A stretch of 11,725 nucleotides of DNA. Origin: JANYJA01 sp038229055. Lineage in GTDB: Bacteria; Acidobacteriota; Terriglobia; Bryobacterales; Bryobacteraceae. This document shows positions 7,080 through 11,725 of this stretch, piece after piece; the stretch's first letter is position 1; every line of letters begins with the position of its first letter. The DNA is taken from assembly GCA_038229055.1 (NCBI GenBank), contig JBBROU010000141.1:1-11725 (forward strand), given 5' to 3'. A program made the translations under genes and the position numbers. The notes beneath the pieces were generated by a model. It was not told the DNA's origin. It worked only from the letters and a program-made list of their open reading frames with translations, and did no database searches.

Positions 7080-9506
7080 GTGCGGCACACCAGTTCAGAA
7101 ACCCTGGAATTCGAAGCGCTACGCAACCTGATCGGGCGCTACATTGCGAGTCCGCTAGGGCAAGGCGAACTGGCGAAGATGCATCCGCATACCGATCGCG
7201 CGGGGCTTGAAGAAACGCTGGCTGAGACGGCGGAGGGCATCGAGTATCTGCGCTCATCGTCGAAACCGCAGCCGGCCGGGCGCGGCGCCGCGATCCGCAT
7301 CAACTTCAGCCAGCTTCCCGATCTCACGCAAGTCATCCACAAGCTGAAAATTGAAGGGGCGGCGCTCGAGCCGAAAGAGTTGTTCGATGTCATCTCGCTA
7401 TTGGATCGCGCGGCCGATACAAAGTCCGTATTGACGGCAACGGCCGAGAGGTTTCCCCGGCTCGGGACCCGTGCCGCAAACATCGGCGATTTCCGTCCGC
7501 TGTTGCGCGATCTGGAAGGAAAGATTTTGCCGGATGGCTCGGTTGCCGACACCGCGAGCGTGGCGTTGAACCGGCTCCGCCGCGATATCGAGCGCCAAAA
7601 GCGCAGCATTCAAGAGTCACTCGAACGCTTTCTGCGCGCACATCGCGATGAAGGAATTCTGCAGGAGGAGATCGTCACCATTCGTAATGAGCGCTTCGTG
7701 GTGCCCGTGATTTCAGGGCAGCGGCGCAAGATGAATGGCGTGATCCATGGCGCGAGCTCGAGCGGGCACACGCTGTTCGTCGAGCCGCTCGAAACCATCG
7801 ATCTCAATAATGAACTGGTACGGTTGACCGAAGAGGAGATGCAGGAGGTCTTTCGGATTCTGCGCGAGCTGACTGAAAAACTGCGCGCGTATGCCGATAG
7901 CATCCAGGCAACACTGGTGGTCGTCAGTGAGCTCGAGCTGGTCTTCGCGAAAGGGAAATTCGCGATCGATTTCGATTGCGTGATTCCGCGTTTCAGCACG
8001 GAGGCCGACCGTCGATTCGCATTGAAGGACGCGAGGCATCCGCTACTGCAAGATGTTCTCCGCAAGCAGAGCAAGCGCGTGCAACCGATTAGCCTGACGC
8101 TGGACGACAACTGCCGCACGCTGCTGATCAGCGGTCCGAACACGGGCGGAAAGACCGTCACGCTGAAGACGGTAGGGCTGCTTTGCCTGATGGCGCAGTC
8201 CGGGCTGCCGGTGCCGTGCAACGAAGCTGAGTTCCCGATTTTCGAGCAGGTGCTCGCGGATATTGGCGACAATCAGTCCATCCAAGCGAGTCTCAGCACC
8301 TTCTCCGCGCACATCTCGCACATTCGCGAAATGGCGCTCGACGTTACGCCGGATTCGCTCGTGCTGCTGGATGAGATCGGCTCGTCCACCGATCCCGAGG
8401 AAGGAGGCGCTCTCGGCGTTGCGCTAGTCGATCACTTCCGCGCATCGGGCGCATTCACGCTGGCGACCACACATTTGCTCGCCTTGAAGATTTACGGCGC
8501 GAACACGAAAACAGTTCTGAATGCCTCGATGGGCTTCGATGAAGAGACGCTGGAGCCGACCTATCGATTGCAATTGGGGTTGCCGGGGAAATCGGCCGGT
8601 CTCGACATCGCGACGCGGCTCGGTATGCCGGAAGACATCATGAATCGCGCTCGGGCGTCGATGAGCGATCGCGAGCTGGACATATCGCGATTCTTAGCGG
8701 AACTGCACGAGCGATTGGCTGCCGCTGAAGATCGGGAGAAAGAATTGGCGCGGCAACGCGATGCGTTGATCGCGCGCGAGAAGAGGATCGCCGAGGATGC
8801 GGAAAAGCGGGAGTCCGCGAAAATTCGGGAGTTGCAGGCTCGTTACGATGCGTTGATCGAGCGATTTGAGAAAGACGCGCGCGACACCATCGAGCGCATC
8901 GCCGAATCGGGCGAGCGCAAGGTTGCCGAGAATGCACAGCGTAAGGTGTCGCGGCTCAAGCGGGAGACGCAGGAAGAATTCGAAACGGCGGTTTTGGTGA
9001 AGCCTGCCGCCGGGGCCGCGGACGCACCCAGCCCAGTGAAGCCGCGCATCGAAGAGGGTTCCCGCGTGCGGTTGAAGGGCATCCGCGACCTGGCGCGCGT
9101 TCGCCGAAAGCTGGGCGAGGACCGGCTGGAAGTGGAAGCCGGATTCATGAAGCTGCAGGTTGCGATCTCCGATGTGCTCGAGATCCTGCCGCCGGAAGGC
9201 ACCACGCCGGGCAAGCTTCCACGCAACGTGACCTATCAGGGCGGCCCGCAGCTGAATCCACTGTTCCAAGAGATCAATGTGATCGGGGAACGCGCGCAGG
9301 AAGCATGCGAGCGCGTGGAGCGTTTTCTCGACGCCGCCGTGATGGCGACCGCCAGCCGCGTGAGAATCGTACACGGACACGGGATGGGCGTGCTGAAGAA
9401 GGCGATTGGGGATTTGTTATCGGCCAGTCCGCATGTCGAGAAATATTATCCGGCTTCGGCGAACGAAGGCGGGGCGGGCGCTACGATTGTGGAGCTGAAG
9501 GAGTGA
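7080..9506 (+). CDS. mutS2: MutS2 ATPase with C-terminal Smr domain
   Basis: The protein has 808 residues and starts at a GTG 4 bp after the Nudix stop. The N-terminal clamp/core region (about 1-310) is followed by the MutS ATPase with Walker A GPNTGGKT (352-359) and Walker B VLLDEIGSSTDPEEGG (428-443). A long charged helical region, probably coiled coil (about 537-640), leads to a KOW-like linker (EEGSRVRLKG) and an Smr domain (about 728-808). MutS2 lacks the mismatch-recognition domain of MutS. Studied members suppress recombination or act on collided ribosomes. The Smr motif HGxG is present as VHGHGMGVLKKAI (H765, H767), but the usual LDLRG/LDLHG-type motif at the start of the Smr domain reads INVIG. 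The family call is secure. Confidence 0.96.
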   Translation: MRHTSSETLEFEALRNLIGRYIASPLGQGELAKMHPHTDRAGLEETLAETAEGIEYLRSSSKPQPAGRGAAIRINFSQLPDLTQVIHKLKIEGAALEPKELFDVISLLDRAADTKSVLTATAERFPRLGTRAANIGDFRPLLRDLEGKILPDGSVADTASVALNRLRRDIERQKRSIQESLERFLRAHRDEGILQEEIVTIRNERFVVPVISGQRRKMNGVIHGASSSGHTLFVEPLETIDLNNELVRLTEEEMQEVFRILRELTEKLRAYADSIQATLVVVSELELVFAKGKFAIDFDCVIPRFSTEADRRFALKDARHPLLQDVLRKQSKRVQPISLTLDDNCRTLLISGPNTGGKTVTLKTVGLLCLMAQSGLPVPCNEAEFPIFEQVLADIGDNQSIQASLSTFSAHISHIREMALDVTPDSLVLLDEIGSSTDPEEGGALGVALVDHFRASGAFTLATTHLLALKIYGANTKTVLNASMGFDEETLEPTYRLQLGLPGKSAGLDIATRLGMPEDIMNRARASMSDRELDISRFLAELHERLAAAEDREKELARQRDALIAREKRIAEDAEKRESAKIRELQARYDALIERFEKDARDTIERIAESGERKVAENAQRKVSRLKRETQEEFETAVLVKPAAGAADAPSPVKPRIEEGSRVRLKGIRDLARVRRKLGEDRLEVEAGFMKLQVAISDVLEILPPEGTTPGKLPRNVTYQGGPQLNPLFQEINVIGERAQEACERVERFLDAAVMATASRVRIVHGHGMGVLKKAIGDLLSASPHVEKYYPASANEGGAGATIVELKE

Positions 9507-9613
9507 AATGCGAGCCTTTGAAACGAAGACCGAGGCGATAATAAAAGCTCTCCGCGGTCGACTCTCCCGCGCCCGTCGCGAGCGATCTAAAGATCATCGC
9601 GTCTGCCTTGGTC

Positions 9614-9659
9614 GCGATTCTGTCGGGGAACGAGAGAACGCGCTCGCGATGAGAATCGC
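9614..9659. repeat. Inverted repeat in the gap between mutS2 and the toxin-antitoxin pair
   Basis: GCGATTCT (9614-9621) and AGAATCGC (9652-9659) are exact complements separated by 30 nt. CGAG (9631-9634) and CTCG (9643-9646) could pair inside the loop. No T tract follows on either strand, so it is not a convincing intrinsic terminator. The surrounding 9507-9730 gap has no gene I can support. Confidence 0.35.
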
Positions 9660-9730
9660 CGCTCCGGATTTGGCTAAGCATCGAGCATACGTTTTCAGGC
9701 TCTGGAGTGATATCTGCTGCAAAGCGTCCG

Positions 9731-10009
9731 TTATACCAGCTCGATTGTGACGCGGCGGCCCACCATGGCCGCCGCTCGTTGCAGGCTCGACAGCGTGATG
9801 TCGTCTTTTGCACTGAGCAACCGGTCAACTTGCGTGCGGCTTGTCTTCAGCAGCGTGGCCATTTTGTTCTTCGAGATTTTCTTCTTCTTCATGGCCTCGG
9901 CGAGCTGCCAAGCCACGACCTCCTTGACAGCTTGTGCTTGCGCCTCCTCGAAAATACCCTCCTCTTTGAGGAAGTCATCCACCCTCGAACCGATGTGTTT
10001 CTTACTCAT
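9731..10009 (-). CDS. higA: HigA-type antitoxin, XRE/HTH DNA-binding protein
   Basis: The 92-residue protein has an N-terminal helical part (MSKKHIGSRVDDFLKEEG) and a helix-turn-helix at about residues 45-68, read from ISKNKMATLLKTSRTQVDRLLSAKDD. The C-terminus (ITLSSLQRAAAMVGRRVTIELV) is typical of small XRE-family antitoxins. Its ATG overlaps the toxin stop codon as ATGA, giving the toxin-first order of higBA systems. The antitoxin should bind and neutralise the toxin and repress the shared promoter; the palindrome at 10369-10381 is the candidate operator. The gene appears intact, unlike the recombinase next door. The HTH antitoxin role is well supported by context; the name higA is by family resemblance. 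Confidence 0.85.
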   Translation of the reverse strand: MSKKHIGSRVDDFLKEEGIFEEAQAQAVKEVVAWQLAEAMKKKKISKNKMATLLKTSRTQVDRLLSAKDDITLSSLQRAAAMVGRRVTIELV

Positions 10010-10329
10010 CGCTCCAACTCCTTCTTGCGTTTCCGCACCAGCACTATATCTTCATCCGGCGTCGTGCGCGTTTTCTTGATGAACCCGTGCAGCGCAACCA
10101 GGTGCTCACGGTAAAGGCAAAGCAACACGCGCGCCGTGCGCTTCGTCGGCAGGTCCGTCCGAATTTCCCAGAAGCCGCTACCCATCGCACGGCAGAGCGG
10201 CATTCCTACCGGCCATCGCCACTGCGCTCGCAATAGGTCCTTGCCTATTGCCTCCCGTTCCTCTTCGGGCAGCTCTTTCAACCACTCCCGCACGGGTTCG
10301 CTTCCGGCCAGCGTGCGGAAGAAGATCAA
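10006..10329 (-). CDS. higB: HigB/RelE-family toxin (phage-derived Gp49-like)
   Basis: The protein matches the Gp49/HigB toxin family: FFRTLAGSEPVREWLKELP, then AIGKDL, WPVGMPLCRAMGSGFWEIRTDLP, TARVLLCLY and HGFIKKTRTTPDEDI, ending in a basic RKRKKELER tail. Members are ribosome-dependent mRNA interferases with a RelE fold; the Lys/Arg-rich C-terminal part normally forms the RNA-cutting face. I chose the TTG at 10329 as start, giving 107 residues, because it sits directly before the conserved block. No ATG or GTG is in frame between the promoter candidate and that block. An ATG in frame at 10560 would give 184 residues, but the extra 77 show no family resemblance, cross the promoter and operator, and lie opposite the recombinase. 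The stop overlaps the antitoxin start. Confidence 0.82.
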   Translation of the reverse strand: MIFFRTLAGSEPVREWLKELPEEEREAIGKDLLRAQWRWPVGMPLCRAMGSGFWEIRTDLPTKRTARVLLCLYREHLVALHGFIKKTRTTPDEDIVLVRKRKKELER

Positions 10330-10368
10330 CGGGATTTCTTCGGCTGAGAGGCGTCCGCCATTCTGTAC

Positions 10369-10381
10369 TGTACTTAGTACA
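10369..10381. promoter_or_regulatory. Palindromic operator candidate of the higBA promoter
   Basis: TGTACTTAGTACA is a perfect 13-bp palindrome centred on T10375. GTAC occurs four times in 23 bp (10365, 10370, 10377, 10384). The palindrome adjoins the likely -10 hexamer on the - strand and lies ahead of the toxin gene, so binding by the antitoxin would block transcription. Autorepression of this kind is known for HigA proteins; its use here is inferred. Confidence 0.55.
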
Positions 10382-10386
10382 TTGTA
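10381..10386 (-). promoter_or_regulatory. Probable -10 hexamer of the higBA promoter
   Basis: On the - strand the bases read TACAAT, five of six matches to TATAAT. The nearest -35-like hexamer, TTGCCC (10406-10401), is only 14 bp away, so the -35 assignment is weak. The hexamer shares a base with the palindromic operator candidate. A transcript from here would start near 10374 and leave about 45 nt before the TTG start. Confidence 0.42.
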
Positions 10387-10444
10387 CCTTAAAATGTGCA
10401 GGGCAATGTGATTACGGGGACAAATCTTGGCGGCGGGGCGTCGT

Positions 10445-11227
10445 ATGGGTCGGGACCGATACCAGGGTGGGCGGGCTGTTTTAGTTGGGCGGCAGATCAA
10501 AAAATGGCGCGGCACTTTTACGTATGCCAGAAGCAGCCCGACGGTTCTGAAATCCACCATGGCAACATTTTACTTGGCCTCAAAGCGGAGATGGACAAGG
10601 GCGAGGCCAAGGCTAAGCTCCGCGACATCATCGCGCGAGAGACGAAGGATATCGCCCCCGCGCCGGCCAACGTCGCGCTGCGCTGGTTTTACGCGAACCG
10701 CTTCCTGCCGTAGAAGGAGCAGCAGTGGAAGTCAAGTCGCGGCCCAAGACCAAGCGCTTCATCGAGAACTATCTTCTCAAGCGGTTCGGGGACACGATGC
10801 TGGGCGATCTCGACAAGTTTACGTTGCAGATGTACCTCAATGAGATGCCGCCACGATTTTCCAAGAGCGTTCTGGCCAAGATCTGCGTCTACTTCAACTC
10901 GATTCTCGGCGAGGCCGTCGAATTGGAATTGCTGCTCAAGAATCCCGCTGGCAAGCTTGCGGTTCCGAAATCCGAAAGGCGAAGTGCGACCTGGCACATG
11001 ACGCCCGAGCAGATTCCGCACATCCTTTTTCACTTGAGCGACCCTGATGCTCGACGTACATGGCCCAGATCACCAGCGTGAATGACGTCCAGGCTCACTT
11101 GCGCCACACGACCGCGAAAACTACGCTGGCGCACTACATCAAGTGCTTGCCTGAGAGTGTCAGGGTAGCTGTGGAAGCGTTGGATCGGTTGCTGAAGAAG
11201 AGGCGTTCAGAAACGCCAGCGAATTTC
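10445..11227 (+). pseudogene. Tyrosine recombinase (integrase) pseudogene
   Basis: Pieces of one integrase lie in all three + frames. From the ATG at 10445 the frame reads MGRDRYQGG...KKWRGTF. It then continues one frame over as HFYVCQKQPDGSEI and AKAKLRDIIARETKD, as if one T had been lost from the run at 10516-10519. A TAG (10711) interrupts RFLP*KEQQW. A second base loss near 10731 shifts into the frame reading RPKTKRFIENYLLKRFGD and the core-binding domain up to MTPEQIPHILFHLSDPD. Near 11047 the sequence jumps to CSTYMAQITSVNDVQAHLRH and TTLAHYIK, the end of the catalytic domain with its likely nucleophile Tyr. Most of the catalytic domain, including the first Arg and HxxR, is missing. The last frame stays open through the tRNA to 11332. 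It cannot encode an active recombinase. Confidence 0.85.
11202..11217 (-). terminator. Short hairpin after tRNA-Thr, possible terminator
   Basis: On the - strand GGCGTT, a TCTG loop and AACGCC form a perfect 6-bp stem starting 10 nt after the tRNA CCA end. A pyrimidine-rich stretch (TCTTCTTC) follows rather than a pure T tract. Its position fits a tRNA terminator, but strength is uncertain. On the + strand it falls within the recombinase remnant. Confidence 0.4.
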
Positions 11228-11303
11228 TGGAGCCACCCGCCAGGATCGAACTGGCGACCTGCTGATTACGAATCAGCCGCTCTACCAACTGAGCTAGGGT
11301 GGC
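11228..11303 (-). tRNA. tRNA-Thr (anticodon CGU), CCA encoded
   Basis: Read on the - strand, the acceptor arms GCCACCC and GGGTGGC pair over 7 bp. The D arm has GCTC...GAGC with the AGTTGGTA loop. The anticodon stem GCTGA/TCAGC encloses the loop TTCGTAA, giving anticodon CGT (CGU in RNA, decoding ACG, threonine). The T arm GCCAG/CTGGC encloses TTCGATC. The discriminator base is T and a genomic CCA follows (11230-11228). All arms are intact, so the gene is probably functional although it borders the recombinase remnant. Many integrating elements use the 3' end of tRNA genes as attachment site, which fits the layout. Confidence 0.95.
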
Positions 11304-11325
11304 GTCTCGGGATGCTGCTCCCCAT

Positions 11326-11334
11326 ATCTTAACA
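11326..11334 (-). promoter_or_regulatory. Possible extended -10 promoter of tRNA-Thr
   Basis: On the - strand TGTTAAGAT carries a TGn extension and the hexamer TAAGAT (four of six matches to TATAAT), ending 22 bp before the mature tRNA 5' end. No clear -35 hexamer is seen. The tRNA could instead be co-transcribed with the small gene just upstream. Confidence 0.33.
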
Positions 11335-11353
11335 CCCCGATTCGCCACGACCG

Positions 11354-11551
11354 CTACAACAGCAGGCTGCCGAGGGTGCTGGCGGGAGTGCCACCGCCGG
11401 GTATGCGGGACAAAGCGTCGCGGAGCTGTTTGAGCTGACCCACGGTCAAGTTTTCCGGGGCCGTCGCGAGCAGCGTTGTCAGTACCGCTGCCGAAAGATT
11501 CGGTGAGATATTGTTAAGTACAGTCTTGGAACCAGTTACGGTAGCTGCCAT
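11354..11551 (-). CDS. Small protein of unknown function (65 residues)
   Basis: I do not recognise this protein. The ATG at 11551 is preceded by a full AGGAGG (11561-11556) at a spacing of four bases, the main reason for calling it a gene. The product is rich in Leu (13), Thr (9) and Ala. It has no Cys, His, Phe, Tyr or Trp, and no Met apart from the first. The middle (VLTTLLATAPENLTVGQLKQLRDAL, split by APEN) looks like two short amphipathic helices. A PGGG stretch (51-54) leads to the tail TPASTLGSLLL. There is no signal peptide or long membrane segment. The ribosome site lies in one arm of a leader inverted repeat, suggesting translational control. It ends 50 bp before the tRNA, on the same strand. 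Confidence 0.55.
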   Translation of the reverse strand: MAATVTGSKTVLNNISPNLSAAVLTTLLATAPENLTVGQLKQLRDALSRIPGGGTPASTLGSLLL

Positions 11552-11557
11552 AGATCC

Positions 11558-11610
11558 TCCTGAAGTCCGGCTTGGTGAAGCTACCCTGACGATATCGTAG
11601 GACTTCAGGA
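11558..11610 (-). promoter_or_regulatory. Leader stem-loop that can hide the ribosome binding site of the small gene
   Basis: TCCTGAAGTCC (11558-11568) and GGACTTCAGGA (11600-11610) are perfect 11-bp inverted repeats, 31 nt apart. In a - strand transcript the second arm contains part of the Shine-Dalgarno sequence (AGGA of AGGAGG), so the closed stem would block translation. The loop contains the perfect palindrome ACGATATCGT (11589-11598) and a segment, GGTAGCT (11585-11579), complementary to AGCTACC in codons 3-5 of the gene (11546-11540). No promoter is clear upstream, so a protein-binding DNA operator is an alternative. Confidence 0.5.
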
Positions 11611-11725
11611 ATCGCCGCTCCGAAGCACGCCTCGTCGGGATGGCAGAACTGTTGCGGACGGCTGTAAGTGATTGGGAGTTCTTCGTTTGGCGGGGTTGAG
11701 CCTCCGCAGAAAACGATACCAGCGA

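Noticed and set aside
9481..9828. Open frame of 115 codons on the - strand covering the end of mutS2, the gap and part of the antitoxin gene.
   Set aside because: It overlaps two supported genes, has no ribosome site I can see and no known motif.
10330..10560. Longer toxin form starting at the ATG at 10560 (184 residues).
   Set aside because: The extra 77 residues cross the promoter and palindrome, lie opposite the recombinase and show no resemblance to the toxin family.
11228..11332. Protein-like tail HPPGSNWRPADYESAALPTELG in the last recombinase frame, here split by position and not treated as a domain.
   Set aside because: It is the well-known artefact of translating a tRNA gene antisense; the tRNA-Thr explains the bases.
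1..11725. CRISPR arrays, insertion sequences, rRNA genes and known riboswitches.
   Set aside because: No regularly spaced repeats, transposase genes, rRNA sequence or recognisable riboswitch core was found on reading both strands.

Overview
The window is GC-rich bacterial chromosome with tightly packed housekeeping genes on the + strand, followed by a short decayed accessory segment beside a tRNA gene. The gene content and order (PhoH-like ATPase, YbeY, CorC/HlyC-type CBS protein, Era, then a Nudix hydrolase and MutS2) and the protein sequences suggest an Acidobacteriota-like soil bacterium. That placement is inferred from recall of related genomes, not from a database search.

Region 1 (1-1561) is the 3' part of an FAD-dependent oxidoreductase resembling UDP-galactopyranose mutase of the eukaryotic type, with a low-complexity insert of about 70 residues. 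It ends at an intrinsic terminator (about 1589-1625). A perfect extended -10 promoter (1674-1682) then opens a new transcription unit.

Region 2 (1763-9506) looks like one long operon: ybeZ/phoH, ybeY, a CorC/HlyC-like membrane protein, era, a secreted BON-domain protein, an exported SMP-30/gluconolactonase-type beta-propeller, a Nudix hydrolase and mutS2. Neighbours overlap by a few bases or lie within about 40 bp. The first four genes serve ribosome and RNA maturation plus a membrane protein that usually travels with them. The BON and SMP-30 genes add envelope functions, and the Nudix and MutS2 genes add nucleotide and nucleic-acid maintenance.

Region 3 (9507-11227) is a remnant of an integrated element. 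It has an apparently intact higBA-type toxin-antitoxin pair on the - strand, with a palindromic operator candidate at its promoter. It also has a tyrosine-recombinase pseudogene on the + strand carrying two single-base frameshifts, an amber codon and a large internal deletion. The pseudogene abuts the 3' end of a tRNA-Thr(CGU) gene (11228-11303, - strand), the classical place for such an element to insert.

Region 4 (11304-11725) holds a 65-residue small gene of unknown function on the - strand, with a strong Shine-Dalgarno sequence. That sequence is caught in a perfect 11-bp inverted repeat in the leader. A second 7-bp complementarity links the loop to the first codons. This arrangement is the best candidate here for undescribed regulation.
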